64,000 bases of DNA from Sitta carolinensis. Its lineage: Eukaryota; Chordata; Aves; Passeriformes; Sittidae. Where the stretch lies: contig CM063283.1 in NCBI GenBank assembly GCA_032173965.1, positions 34,511,743-34,575,742 on the forward strand, read 5' to 3'. Positions within the stretch are counted from its first letter, which is position 1. Each line of letters opens with the position of its first letter. The notes beneath the pieces were generated by a model that worked only from the letters and a program-made list of their open reading frames with translations, searched no databases and was not told where the DNA came from. Below are positions 1 through 14,408 of this stretch, piece by piece. Position numbers and translations under genes: made by a program.

Positions 1-3000
1 TTTGAGGGTGATGAAGTTCTGTGGCAGATAATTGACATAAAGGGGTAGAGAGCAAGGACATAGGTAGTTGGACCAAATCACACAAAAATCTGGCTCAGAA
101 TACTGGGTGAAAACCCTACTCTGGGAAAGTTGTCCTGAAATTTTAACAGGTTGATACTGAAGAACAGATTACTGGCTTTCTTTGAAAAAAACCCAACAAA
201 ACCCAAAACAACAAACAAAACAAAAAGTATAAATGAGGGGTTACAAACAAAACTATACAAGATGCAGAATATATTTTTAAGGCTTTATTCTAAGCTGTTA
301 CACTTAAAAAACTCCAGAAAGCTCAGATTTTCTATATTAAAGATAAAGGGCAACACTCCTTTATATTCAAGCATTCTGTTTTAAATTAATGCGGAAACCA
401 GGAAGCTAGTTTTTCTGGAAATTTCAGTTTTGAAGCTCCAGTTGGCTCTTTATTGAACTTCTTTTATATGCCAGATATAAAAGACAGGCAGAAATACTGT
501 TTTTTCTCTGAGTATGTAGTACCTATTTTTACTGCAATGAAAATTCCTTTGTAATACATACCAATCACTTCAGCATATGTAAAAGGACACTAAAGTTTAG
601 CCAAAAAATGAAAATCTACTTCTTCCTATTCTTCTTTTAGTTGTATTTATTTGGCACTGCACTATCTAGTATCAATTACATCAGGCCAAAAGGAAGGAAG
701 GAAAGACTTGCAAAAGCTCGCAATTCTCTGCTGCTGCTGGCACTAATATTTTAAGAGTCAAGAGTAAAAAGGAAAACATGAAGTAATGTGCATTAAAATG
801 TGCGCACAAAAAAAATATCAAAGGTAAAGACTGAAACTTAATTCTCACAAGAAAATTATGTTCTCAAAGTCATATAACAATCTTGACCTATAACATAATT
901 TTACTTTTCTTTGAATCAATGGTCAAACCAATAAAAACTGCAATGTGAACAGCTATGAATACTTAAATGCAGAAATTATCCATCTTGTTACTTCATAATA
1001 TTCAGTTTTGATGCTCTGTTGCTGTTTTGACTGGAAACCAAACAAAAATTGAACAATAAATAAGTTTACTGGAAGCTTTGATTCAGCCAAACCCAAATTC
1101 TGAGGCTTCTTTTTTTTTTCTTTTTTGGGTAGTAACACAAACTTTCAGTCACCATTCTGGTGACCCTAGTTTAGTATTTTTTTTTTGTTGCAGATGCAGT
1201 TACTCCGAGTTGTATCACAAGGTTCCTCAGACAAAACACACAAACAGGGAAAGCTTGAGAAGGCAAGGACTGAACTTCAGTCATCCACAGAAAATCACTC
1301 AAATATAACCAAAGAAGCTCTGTATATTTGCATCAGTGGATAATTTTCTGTTCTCAGTAACTCAGGAAGGCAATGAAAATAAACATTCCGGTAGTTAGTA
1401 GGAAGTTACTAGTTCTTGGTTAGAGTGAGTATCTTATATTCTGGGACCGTGTCTTGAGAAGAATGGCTAAAATTTAATGACTAAGATAGTAGAATATGTT
1501 AGAGCAAAGCTCTGGAAAAGCTGAAGCAAAAGGAAATTTCAGCATGAGCTACTGATGACTTAATATATTTTTTCCATCTGTGATGGATTCTATAGCTCCT
1601 TTATTTATGGAGAGTTCTAAACTCAAGGCATTTTGCTAGCAATGAATTCACAGTTATTGACTGCACATTATACTGTAGACATTTGCATACAGAAGCTTTA
1701 TTTCTTGTTCACTCTTAGTGGCATAAAGAAGTGCCACAGACTAATTGAATTTTTACATGTAAATGGTCTTTCAGGCCCTATTTTACTAATATGCCATTGA
1801 GAGAAAACAGTCTTCCAGTGGAGAGTTTACCAGAAGCAATGTTTCATTGATTTCCTTGACTGCACATAAAATCTTTTAAACATGCTTACATGATATCTTA
1901 TACCAGCTTCAGTCCTAAAAAAAAAAAAAAAAAAAAAAAGAAACATTTGTTTTGCCACATAGGACTAAGAACTCCAGGAACAACTATAATATAACGGCAT
2001 TTTTGTCTTTTTCTCCAGAACAGTTACAATTGGGGAGGCTTACCAACAGCTGCAGAGTCTGCCATGTTCTCAGAGGAGCTTTCAGCAGAATAAATTATGA
2101 AGCTGCAGTAAGCTCTTTTAGGGTAAAGGCTGATCTTTGACCATGCTGACAGCCAGAGCTCTTATCATCTTGCTCAGCAGCAAGTAAAATTGGGATTTAA
2201 TTGTTGTTCAGAGAACAGTGCTCGATTAAACATACACAACACAGAAACTGGTACAGGGCAGAAGGGAACAAGAGATGTCAAGGAGTCATGAGACAAACCC
2301 TCTTTTTGATACTCTATTCTAAAGACAATGTGAGCTTTATATGTAAAATGAAATACACAGAAAGGTTCCCTAACTGCCAAGCAATGTACTGAAACTTAGT
2401 GCTTAATAACAGGTTTCTTATCAGCAAGAGCTTAAAATGTATTTGGGTCAAATCTGTACGAAAGAGGGATGCACCAAACCACTCTGTCAGGGCCCATTTC
2501 ATTAATTCATTTCTTTAGCTGGTAACAGGAAGACTTGCAGATAAGTTCAAATTAAAAAGTTTAAAGTCTGCACTCAAGGGAATTCAAAGGGGTTTTTTGT
2601 GGATATTCTTATTTAGATGTAAAAAGGCCTAGATTCCTTGCAATTTAATAGTCACTTTAATAAGTGTTAATGTCTGATTAAGCCTACCATCTCCTGCACA
2701 GCATCACCATAAAACAAGTTAAGCATTTTCTTCATCTCAGTCTTTTCATGCTTGCCAAGAAATTACAAATAATATTTAAGCTCCCTTTTCTGATATATTG
2801 GTAACAGCTGTCCAGCAACATATGTTTTCTTAACCAGTTCTAAGAACAGTGGCAGAGTTTGCAACATGCCTACACCAATAATACTTTCCAGAGAGAAATT
2901 GTAGGCACAGGTACCTAAAGACATCTGCCTATTCAAAAAACAGAGACAAGTCCAAGCGCATTTGATATCTTAAACTTCTGTAAGGCAAGCTATGAAGGCC

Positions 3001-4461
3001 AGAAAATTGTTAAACCATAGAAACCCCAACAGTTGCAGACACAGGCCAATGTAAGCATGAGAAGCTGGAATTTAATTTTAAGAGCAGAGACCAAATCATT
3101 CTGCCATAACTCTTTCTAAGTGTGAAAGAAGGGTTTTTTCCCAGGAAAAAGCAAAGCCTTGTATGAGAGCCTAAGTTCACCAAGTTCACCTTTGTAGGTG
3201 CTAAAAATTTGATTGAGATTGACAACAAAAGTCACAGGAGCACAGAGACAGTCACCTCCAGCCAGCTTCATGAAACTGTGCATTCCTGTCAGTGACCTTC
3301 TACAGCTCTTCTTGTAACCAAGAAAGGGGATAAATTTAACCCTGCCCAAGATCTACCTAGATACTGAGGCTTTAAACCGGGTATTTTCAGGCAAATTCTT
3401 TCAATTCCAAGAAACAAACATGTTGCTCATATTTGGGTTTGGGGGGTTTTTTGTATTCTGTTTTTTACATAATAACTTTTTTAAATATCACATTACCTTT
3501 AATTATATTTCATTTTAGTACAGTGCTAAATGTTCCTTTGAAAATGTTTTGTCACTCAAAAAGCTTTAATCTTGGAACAGCTTTTTGCTCTCCCTCCTGC
3601 ACAGTGGAGAGGTTTAGAAAAATGTATTTTTAAGCCTAAGAAAAATGCAGAAAATATGTACCCTTCCAAATATAAACCATAGATTAGGATGTCACCACTG
3701 TAGGTGTAAGGCTCTATTTTTATTATCTTGTTGGTGTTTCTTCAGTTTAGATATCTTACCTCTGAAATATATTCCTTAAGATGCAAACATTTGATTTCTT
3801 TTGTTGTTTTTGTTTTGTTTGGTTTCGTTCCCACCCTGTTTACACAAGTTTAAAAAGTCCCCTGTGTCACATAACACAAAAATCTGATTTTTTTTTGTGG
3901 TTGGAAAACTTCTGTTGGAAATCTTGCATGAAGTCCTAGTCAAGTACCTTGAGTAGAGTATCATAAACACCAGGCTACAAGATTACTACAGCTTATCCCC
4001 AAAAATCCATTATAGGTGGACATTTTCATCAGTTTCATAAAAAGATAAGGCTTCTGGTTTTTTATTTATTTTAAGATGTTATAATTTTAAATGGAAAAGA
4101 TTGCTCGTCTAGTTCTGTTGCTTCTTTCTGTTTCAATCACATTTTCTTCATCTGTACTTTCAGATGTATGATAAAGTGCATCAAGTTCTGTTAACTAATT
4201 TTCTTTTATTTTCACAACTGATTTATTTTAAAGGAAGTATGATTCTCATTAAGCCATGTTTATGATCATTCATGACAGTGATTCTTTTCAAGCCATGTTT
4301 AAATGAATATGTCAGATGTACTAAACGCAGAACACTGGATGCCATGACTCAGCTGTCTTCTAAAGAAAGGAACATAATATTTGAAAACGTCTGGATAAAA
4401 CTTCCATTTACATTTGGATCAATGATTTATTAAAAAAATAACTATTATCTTTTTTAACAGT
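1..4461. other. Upstream non-coding DNA, no gene seen
   Basis: This is AT-rich sequence with one A23 run. Open frames are all under 80 codons, overlap on both strands and resemble nothing I know. Confidence 0.75.
1917..1939 (+). repeat. A23 homopolymer
   Basis: There are 23 consecutive A residues; no mobile element is recognisable beside it. Confidence 0.9.
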
Positions 4462-4580
4462 TCTAGGGAGGGTGGTTTCACCACTTCTCTGAGCAGCTTT
4501 TTCCAAAGCTTGAACACCCTTTCAGTAAAGAATTTTTTCCGTATGTCTTGGTTAGATTGGGTCTTTCAATAAATGGACAG
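4462..4580 (-). mobile_element. CR1-like fragment
   Basis: The + strand reads GAGGGTGGTTTCACCACTTC, TGAACACCCTTTCAGTAAAG and AATTTTTTCCGTATGTCTTG, the reverse complement of the CR1 segment coding the end of ORF2. It is short and diverged. The following sequence to about 4700 may be a decayed continuation. Confidence 0.65.
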
Positions 4581-7500
4581 GAGGATTTATATCTGATGTA
4601 TGACATATGACTTTTTAGTGGAGCAAATCTGGTCTAGTACCCCATAAAATACATTACTGAGGTCTATCTTAAAGGGATCATTGGGACTTTCAGTGATGTT
4701 AATTAATTTTTTTTTTTAATGTAAAAATACATTGATTTTAAGGTCCATCAAGGTGACAATGGACAAATGTCTTGTGCACCTGGCAAAAATATGACATTTA
4801 AAAAACAGGGTTTGGTAACAGGGTATATAAAGAAGACATAAAGTCTTTCAGCATGTTGGCTCTATAACCACACTGAAAATATGGACTAAAATCTTTCAAA
4901 ATTGGATAAAAATGTAAGAGTCTGAAAAAAACACTGATAATGTGAAACTAATTCCAGGAAGACCTACATTTGTGCTTTGTAGCAGCCCCACAAAATCTAT
5001 GTTCTCCTTTGATATTACAAAGAAAATGGAGAACAATTAAAAGCTGTCTCTTAGATGCAATTTCCTACAACAACATATTTGAAATAAACAACTATGCTTT
5101 AATAAACAACAGACAATAATAAAAATACTAATAATTAAACTTTGTGTTATGATTAGGAATGTGTGAAAAACTCTTGTAAAAATCAGTTGGCCAAGGTTTT
5201 GCATAACTAAGGATTGTGACTGTTGTGTGACTGAGAATAGATAATTTAACGTTGTACTGTTTTCTCCCTGTTTTTAATACCAAATGATAAATGTGCAAGT
5301 GCATTTTATTTCTTTGACTTTGCCTCAGGCTTTGAGGTTAATAGTATGCAACAGTGATGATAGATACCATCATTCTATTCAATAAAGTATCCCCTATCAA
5401 AGGGAGAAACGGCAAATAAAGAAATGAATGCAATTCCTTTGAGAAGCTCTCATCTACTATAAGAACTAAATATATTTATTTTTAAAAGCTAAATCAAAAA
5501 CATTTGCATCTGCAAATTAAATTGCAAAACGCACACCTGGTCCTAGGCCAGCCAAAATCCAGAGAAGCGTTCAACTAAGCAGTGGGGTTTTGAACTAAAT
5601 GCACTGTTCACCAAGCAAACATAATGTCTGATGATTGTTAAACACTTACAAATCCCCAGTATCACACACCAGGCTGGTAGTTTGGATGCAAAGAGATGCC
5701 TGAAGCAGACTTTTCAAAAGTGTCATCTCTGCTTAGATATACTTTGGTTGAGAACTTACTTAGCATTTTTCAAATAGATGAAGCAATGATCAAAATATGT
5801 CCCTTCTTTAACTTGAAAAAAAACCCAAAACCATTATGTTACCACTCACTGAAATTCAAAGTTATAAAAATTTAAATATTACAATTTATGTGTAATAAAC
5901 CCCTGGAATATATTGTTTTCCTCAGGATTTTTCATGTCAGCCCTTCAATCAAAAGTAAATCTCTAAATAAATGCACTCAAAATCTCTAACTAATGTAAAT
6001 TGCAATAACAGTGACATAAAGGTCATGCATTATGAAGATCCCAGTTTAAGCTCTTCCATTTCATATTCTTTTTATTTTTTTTGTGTTGCCAGACTTACTG
6101 TAAGAGAACAAGTTTTCCTTAATGCACAACAAGCTCAGAGGCACAAAATATCACAGAGGAAAAAACAATATTCATCCTGTGCTATAAAATCATCATCCAA
6201 ACCTAACTCACATTTAAAAAGTACTTTCGCTGTAACAGTCAGGATAATGTCAAATATTGTGGAAACAGAATAAGCTATTTGAATCCCCTGATGCAGTGAA
6301 AGGATTAATCACCTTTATCTCTCCATGAAATCATTATACATTTAATCCAATTTACCATGCATGCAGTGTCTTGGTATTCTTCTAGCACACTGAGAACTTC
6401 AAATTTTCAGGCTGGCAAAAGAATTAGGTGCTAATTCATTGCCTGCCAGTTCCCACGTAAGCTCTTTAAACCATTGTCTTGTCCTTGGATATTTTCTGCA
6501 AAATGGACTAATAGGAGAATTTAATCTCTTGAGAGGAAATTTAGCATGCTCTTCATATTTAGTTGCTAAATTTGCCATTGCACACCTAAAGATCTCTCGA
6601 ACAGGAAAACTGAGAGGGAACCTTCCAGGAGTGCACAGAACTCAGAGCCAGAAACCTCATAAAGAGCATTTGCAATATTACATTGCAGCTTCTGCCCTGA
6701 TTCTGACCTTTATTACAGAGATGTTGGTAAAGTAAGTTAAAGTTCAGATGGCACTATTAATAAAAGTCTGATGCTCGTACTTATGATTAAATAGATCTAG
6801 GTATCTCTCTGCAGCAATGAATTCTGGGTAATTATGTGTCATGTAATATCTTTCAGAAAACACTTCTTATCAGCAATAATATAATAAATGGTGTTAACCA
6901 CGTGTAGTACAACTAAGGAACAAACTAATCAGTGGATTCATGGTGAACCTGGCAAGCAGTGGGCAGGAAAATTCAGTACTATTTAAGAGACTGAAAAATA
7001 AAGAAAGGGAGGAGAAAAAATTACTAATGAAAGTCTGGATTGATGGAAAGTCTCCTTATCTTCCACACTCTTGACTGTTACTTTCCTCCCATATATTTTT
7101 CTTGCAAATCATGATCTTTTTGCACTCAGCTGAATGCAATATGAATCCAAGGTTGTCTGCAGTTTATCACAGGTGTCTATTTTTTGAGCGGATTGTAAGC
7201 AGGTTAAGTCCTGTCTCATACTCAAGTCAAGGTATTTGTTATTTATTTCCATATAGTTAATACTCCAAATGTCTAATTTATACGTTTACATAATTTCTAA
7301 AATAGACACAAATTTTTCATAATCTTTAAATTTTCTTGCTTTTTATTGAATTTGATACAAGGTTTAGGGCCTCCTTGTAACACAATAGAAAACTTTTTCT
7401 GTAAGAAGTAGAAGAGATGCATATTTCCCGGAAATAGAGTCCAGTTTCTACTTAAAAAGGTTTTTTGCTTCATTTGTTTAATTTTTCTATATTCAGAAAT

Positions 7501-10500
7501 GAGAAAACTTATCAGAAGTTTTCTCTTCTGATAGATGACAAGTTTGTTGATCCTTGTTATTGCATTGTCTTTTTGCCTTAAAAATGTGTTAATACATGAA
7601 GACTCACAAATTCTGCACCACTTTATGAAATGCTGCCAAAAACACATGGCTTAACACTGCAAAAACATAGAAAATTAAGAACATTAATAGCCATATGCTT
7701 TATATTAAATCCAATTCATAAGACATATTTCCCCCTGAAATGTCATTTTGAAAAAGAAATAAGCTATGAAACTCAACCTAAAAATAAATGTAGTCAGATT
7801 GAGAGGTGTGCCTTTATTAGGACAGCACAGAAATTCCATATACTGACAAATGAAACTGTAATTAGCAAGGAAAGATAGTCAAACTTGCTTGACTTCCATC
7901 TAGTAACTGCTTCTCCAAAAGTGGATTCTGTTGAGATGGATTTGAAGGGTTTTCTAGCATTACCTATAGAGATAAAACTCATGGATTAGTTAAACAACCA
8001 AGTCAAAAGCTGATTGTATAACCTGTCAAAGCCTTTGTCTGAGAAGATTGTAAAGTTCTGATAGTAGTTCATTTTTAGAAAAAGCTTAGACTCCCCCAGC
8101 CCTTTAATTGGAAAGATATAACACAATGAAACCTCTCATTGCCCCACCTGCACTGCCTATTTAGGTAGTGTGGAATAAGGTCAAACTTGTTCATATAGGT
8201 GGACCATATACTTTTGCATTCTAACCATGAAAAGCCTGGGAGCCTTAAGAACTAAATCAAGGCACACAAATAATAGAAATTTCTGTGGAAGCTGTAATCA
8301 AGGGCTGAAAATCCAGAACTGAGACCTAAGCAAAGAAACATATGTTCAGATTGGTGTTCTTAAAAGGATTTTGATGTAGCATTACAGACAGTGGGTATTA
8401 TAAGGGGTATCAGCATTACTGTGCTGCAGTCCATAACAATTCTTTTAAATGTCTTAGACATTTTCCTACTCCTCAGTCTGTTGCAGGTTAAATTGCATGT
8501 GGAAGCCATCCTACTCAGTTTAATAATAGTTAACAGAAATCTCAGGTGCATAACTTCAGAGAATGATCCACCTCACTTAACACACCTGTCCAAATAACAA
8601 TAACAATAGTTATTGGAGATTTTAAAGTACATATAAGATCATCATAAAGCAAAGCTCTTTTCCCAATAGAGACATTTCTTTTGCCTGAACACAGGCACTT
8701 CCAGATGATGATATTGCCTCCACTTCAATTAAGCCTCTGCTTCTGTCAGAGAGCTGAGTTATTCAATGTAGGTGCCTCATTCTCATAACAGTAGACCATC
8801 AGAGCACTGTAATTTCTAATTTTTTTTTTTTCTTTTAGTGTGGTGAATATGTCTGGAGCTCCACATATAGAGAGAAACATTCCCCATGTTATAAGCCAGT
8901 GCCAAGAATACTGAGGAACAAAGAAACATCGATAAGGACATTTTCTCTTCTTACCAAATGACATTGTCTATTTACTGAAGCAACGTAATCCTGCTTCAAG
9001 AAGGGGTCACCTGCTATACCTTATAGCCAGTTAATCAGGACACTCTCCAGCATTTTGGAGATGAGGATTCAACCCCCTGCTCAGACTTAATCAAGTCATA
9101 GGTTATCTAATTCCTTTATTACTGTTCAGTCTTCTTAATTATTACACACCCTTTCCATAAAACAGTACTAGCATTTTAGAACATTTTCAGAGTTCAGTTA
9201 CCTGTATACCTATTCCTGGATCACACTGCATTTGTTGGCAGTGTTTAAAGGGCATCCCTCAAAACATTTAAGCAGTCAACACTGACTTCATTTAAGCATC
9301 CTAGAGATATTTCACCTTAGGTGGGAGGCACCTAGTGAAAGCTGTCATATAAAGAATGAAACAGTCTTTAAAAACTGTTGACTGCTGAAATGGAAATCAG
9401 GTGACTGCGTACTCCATCTCTACCTAAACCAACTAAATACCATCTACAGCTGTTTTGTATTCCAGTGGCTTTCACAACTTGAGGGGTTTAGGGATTTTTT
9501 TTTCCTGTGGAACATCTGGCCTTTGAATATACATTATTATTCCTGTTTGGAAATGAACTATTAAAATGCAATATATATTTATCCAAAGGAAAAATACATC
9601 CAAACTAGTAACAAACAGTACACATCTGTCAAGTCTGTATGCTGCTGTCCCACACTGTCTTGCTAGATAGCTAAATCTATTTATGTAAATGTCCTCTGTG
9701 ATTCCTGAACCTTTCTGAGTAGAAGTCTATTAAATTTAAATTTAATAGTTTTGTGAACATTTAAATTTTAAGCAAATGCTTAAATGTTGGTGGCTCATTG
9801 GGACTTGTCCTTTCATCTCAGACTTCTGTCATGTCTTGGTAATTGACTCCACGTTTGTTTATACAGGTTCTTCTTCCTGTGTTTTGACATTTTCTAACCC
9901 ACTACTAAACCTGCAAGTAATTCAGGAAAACATATCAATTCTCCTGTCACTTTTTTTCTCTGCTGACGTTATTTTGGCATTTCCTTTTCCATAGTCTCTT
10001 GCCAGAGTGTTCAGTCAGTCTATGGCCTTTATTTGTACTCCTGACTACTGCACCTCCATTTAAGTGCTGGCAAATCAAAGACAAACAAGAAAAATTTTTT
10101 CAATTCAGATTTTTTTTGTATTAGTGTTGCCTTTGTAACTGCAAGGAGTTTGAGGCACATATATCTATAGTTCATATTTTTATCAATTCCTTCAGCCACT
10201 AAATAATCTAAGTTCTTATCAGGTAACTTGGCAAAAGTACTATCTTGAAACACTTTGAGAATGGAAGACAAAATAAAAGATTGCACAAGCTTAATTCATC
10301 ACAAAAATGAACCAAAAATATAATCAATCATATTTCTGGACCACATTTCACTAGTTTCCTCAATTCTGAGGGAACTAGAGCTTTAGTGAAGTAAAACATT
10401 CCAGTCATGCTAAACAAAGATCTAAAAGAAAAGAAAAAAGGAAAAAGGTATTTTTAAGTTTTCTTTAAAAATGCACATACATTATTTTATGGCCTGTAAA

Positions 10501-10986
10501 GTGCTTCATACTTTGTACAATATCTGGCAAAAAATTCAAAGCACCAGATTCTCTTACTAATACGAATAGCAATGACAATAAAAATTCCTGAAGAAGAGTT
10601 TTATATTGTGCAAGCTCTGACCAAGAAGTGACAGGACTGAAAACACCATGGGCTATGCCAGCCAGTGATCTGCAGAGAATTAACTGCAGAGTCCACAGCT
10701 TTGGCTAGCCCGGGGACAGTATCATGTAAACTGCTTCCAGGATTTAAGCTACCAGGTTATTTTTGAACTGGGCTGTCAGGGAGAACTACCAACACATTCA
10801 GAACCAAAGCAGAAATCCCTGTGTGATCACAATGTTGTTTAGACATGCCTCAAACGGTCAGCAGCACTGACATTTCAAGTGAGATGGGTTTGTTTTGTTT
10901 GGCTGGGGGTGGTGGTTTGGGAGGGGTTTGTTCAGGCAGGTATCAGTTTAATTTTTTTGTATGTTTCATAACAGGGCCTCTGCAAT
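4581..10986. other. Upstream non-coding DNA, no gene seen
   Basis: This is AT-rich sequence. The longest frames (5971-6273 +, 6439-6735 +, 7297-7647 -) show no domain, signal peptide or family resemblance, and have no splice or composition support. A perfect palindrome lies at 9727-9748. Confidence 0.75.
9727..9748. repeat. 22-bp perfect AT-rich palindrome
   Basis: The arm CTATTAAATTT is followed directly by its reverse complement AAATTTAATAG, with no spacer. Confidence 0.9.
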
Positions 10987-11165
10987 AGGAGCAGGGATAA
11001 TGGTTTTAAACTGAAGGAGGGTCCATTTAGATTACATATAAGATAGAAATTTTTTAACAATTAAAAAAAAGGCTGTTGAAACACAGGAACAGGTTGCCCA
11101 GAGAGGTGGTAGATTCCCCATCCCTGGAAACATTCAAGGTCAAGGTTGAACGGGGCAGGATGTGA
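10987..11165 (+). mobile_element. CR1 LINE 3' fragment
   Basis: The pattern AATGGTTTTAAACTGAAGGA, ACATATAAGATAGAAATTT, AACAGGTTGCCCAGAGAGGT and CCCATCCCTGGAAACATTCA is characteristic of the CR1 3' part. An A-rich insertion interrupts it near 11060. Confidence 0.8.
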
Positions 11166-11884
11166 TTTCAAACTAGACACATACTTCATAGCTTGACATA
11201 AAAACACCCACATATCTTTTAAAAGATTAAGTCCCAGATTCCTACGCCAGTGTGTTTTTCTCTTTTGCTAAGATACCTATTGGTTTTAAATTTCGTATTT
11301 CCTCCTTTCCTTTCCTACTAAGTGATTCATAGTTTTCCCAGTGATATTCCTATCATTGTTCTGCTAAACTGCAGCTAAATACTGACTAGTTTTAAAAAGA
11401 GGTATCTAAGTCTACAGGTATTAGTAGTAATGCACTATGGCAGTTGCAATTTTCACACTGAGATCTTAAACAGAGTTTAGAAACAAAGAGATACCTAGGA
11501 TGAATAAAGAACCAGCATTTGATGGAGACTTATTCTTCCCTTCACAAATGTTTCAAAGGGTCTCTTAGTTCCTTTCAGGAGCCTTCGTGAATCTCCTCTA
11601 CTAGATTCTAGATAAAATCTATGGTTTTCACTTGATTTTCTAAAATCAGTCTTTGAAATACTTAGTACAGAATTCAGCATTTCATTATCATAAGATATTG
11701 ATTACAGAGCATTGTAATATAACATAAAAAATTAAAATTAAATCATACAACATAATATAGCTTTTGCTTGAAAAATCTGTTATAGGTCGGAAGGTACTAT
11801 ATGGGTAATGATCAATACCCTCTATTTTCTAGGTAAAAAGTATGTTATCTGGCAGCTTGCAGTGCAGAATGTAAGCTATCACTT

Positions 11885-12020
11885 CACAGAATCAGAGAAT
11901 GGTTGAGGTTAGAAAGGAACTCTGGAGATCATCTGGTCCAAACCCCCAACACCTGCTCCAGTTGCATCCATCTGGATGGCAGTGACCAAGAGTTATCCTT
12001 GTGAAAGAGTGTTTGCTTGG
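11885..12020 (-). mobile_element. CR1 LINE 3' terminal fragment
   Basis: The + strand begins CACAGAATCAGAGAATGG and continues AGATCATCTGGTCCAAACCC and CACCTGCTCCAGTTGCATCC, the reverse complement of the CR1 3' end. The distal boundary is uncertain. Confidence 0.75.
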
Positions 12021-14375
12021 AGCTCGTTCACCTTCACTGCCTAGGACTGGACTGAGATTTTTTGAGAAGTGAATCCCTCCCAGTTAAAAGACCTCAGAAA
12101 ACCACCTGCTTCATGATAACTTCCTTCGAGTCGATGCCTGGTGTACACAGGCACTAAATAATTAAATAACTAAAAATAACTGAATACCTTCAGTCAAATT
12201 TGCATCAGTGAGATGACTACAAATATATAAACATACAACCAAATACAAATAAATGTATTTGAAGACTGTTTGCGTGTTTTTAGATTAATAATGTGTGTGC
12301 AGCACTAATGATTGTTTCCTTCAGATTAACCATCAACGGTTTCCCTGAAAATGAGCCTAACAAGATGATGAAACAAGAGGATGGTAGAAAAGGTCTGCTG
12401 ACCATCTGTGCCTTATATTACCTTCCTGGCATTATCAGTTTTCTCTCTTTATATTTAAAGTCTTAAAATATTGATATTTTTTCTTTCACATTTAGAAGCC
12501 CAGCAAAGGATATTGGGAAAATTCCAATATATCTCCAACCTCCGCTCTGGCAAGTCATGGGTCTATAATGTTCCTCTTGGAATCCAGAAAATATTATCAC
12601 ACTGTCTAGCAAAAACTTTAACACTGGACTTAATGCATCACAAATCAAAATAAGAAACTCTTTGCAAGTTCAAATATTTGTGAGGACCAAAAAAACCCCA
12701 GAAAACTCCATGCATCTTTGCATGATGTGCATCAGAAAGATTATCCTTTTACAGACAATTTAGGAAATAAAGCAATTAGTTGGAGGTTCAAGATTTACTT
12801 GATGAAGAGAAATGTATAGATAGATAAAAATATCAAAAGAAGTCGGGAGCTCTTTTAAGTTTATGCATTCATGAAGTATAGGAAATTATCCCTCTACTTT
12901 GAAGTGTGGACTAGCATACAAGAAATTTAAAAAAACCAAATAATAATCTGGCATAAATGGAAACAAATAAATGGACTGTGATTTGTTGCTCTATTAATGC
13001 AAGTATGAAATCAAAACAGAAATAAAATATCTTTTTCTGTTGCTGCTTTATCAAGAGTAATAATTCAGCCAGTCTGCTCAGACAAATGTTTGAAAGTACC
13101 CACATCAGAAAAGAGTGAGGATACCACTAGATACTCAATATAGCATATCTCCAACACATAACACTCCTCCTTTGGAAAAATTACCAATCAGAGATTAATA
13201 AATTCTTAATAAATACTTCATGGAAAGCTGGGGACTAAGAAGGTAAAAATAACATGTTGCGGGTCTTAAATTAATGATTTTTGATGTAAAGTAAGAACAT
13301 TATTTTAATAGTTTAGTCCTTCAGTAGTCTCTGTGCTGAATGCTAATAGAAGTTTTTAATACACTTCAACTAGGAGACTTGTAACAAAGGAGGGGTTGTT
13401 TTGTCTCTGCTTTTAGTCTGGGAAGGTGAGGGAATTACCTGGCTTCTCCTTTACATTAATTTGCTTATATTATTCCACAATCATAGAAGAGTCTAGAGAC
13501 ACCTATGCCAACTCTAGTTTCTAAGAGACATTTATAATGGAAAGGTCAAATTATCCATGTCAGTGCCAATCTCTTAAAAAACATACAGTGCAATGAAAGT
13601 AATTTTTATTCTTAGCTCTAGAACTGGTGCATATCCGGCATGTGACTGAACTAGAGAATTAAAAAAAATTTCATATGACATCCAATACTAACACAACCAC
13701 TCCAATGGAGACAACTTCTGACAGTTTCTGTTGTTCCCACCAGTACCTCTGCTAGTCCTTCATTTTATGAAATAAGAAGCTGAGCACCAAACAACTGCAG
13801 TAATCCATATAAGACCAGATTGATCTTTGTAAAGAAAAATATTACTGCATAGAATTTGGATGTTTACCATTCTTTAAATTAGACTGATAAAATGTTCTCT
13901 TTTTTTAAAATTTTTTATTAAATATATTTGAACAGGATTTTCTCAGCTTACTCTATCTAGGTGCATGGCAGGTGCTAGACATGAAGAAAGCTCCCTCTAT
14001 CATCACTAAAAAACATCAAAAGGACAATTTTTGCAAGTAATCTCGGACAAATCTTCTGCAAATAGCTTTTCCACTGGCTATAAAGAGCCTAGATTCTCAC
14101 TTTAGATTAGATGTTTAATTTCAGTGCAGTTCGAAGCAGGCAAGATAGGTCAAATCACCTATATAAGTCCAATACATAACATACATAATACATGTATTAT
14201 ATATTTATGTGTATATTTAGTCTTTGTACATGTCCATATGTGTGATCATATGGAGGAACATGGGCAGATGGGTGTACACACATGAACTCAAATTACAGAG
14301 TGTAAGCATCCTAACTGCTTTACAGATTTAATAGAGGTATACTGGAGCACACGAAAATATATTCCTATATATTTT

Positions 14376-14377
<2 letters not shown>

Positions 14378-14406
<29 letters not shown>
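14378..14406 (+). repeat. (TA)n microsatellite, 29 nt
   Basis: An uninterrupted TA dinucleotide run spans 29 nt. More TA-rich words (CCTATATATTTTTG) lie just upstream. Confidence 0.95.

Positions 14407-14408
<2 letters not shown>

Noticed and set aside
7297..7647. 116-codon minus-strand frame
   Set aside because: Lys/Phe/Ile-rich translation typical of AT-rich non-coding DNA, with nothing recognisable.
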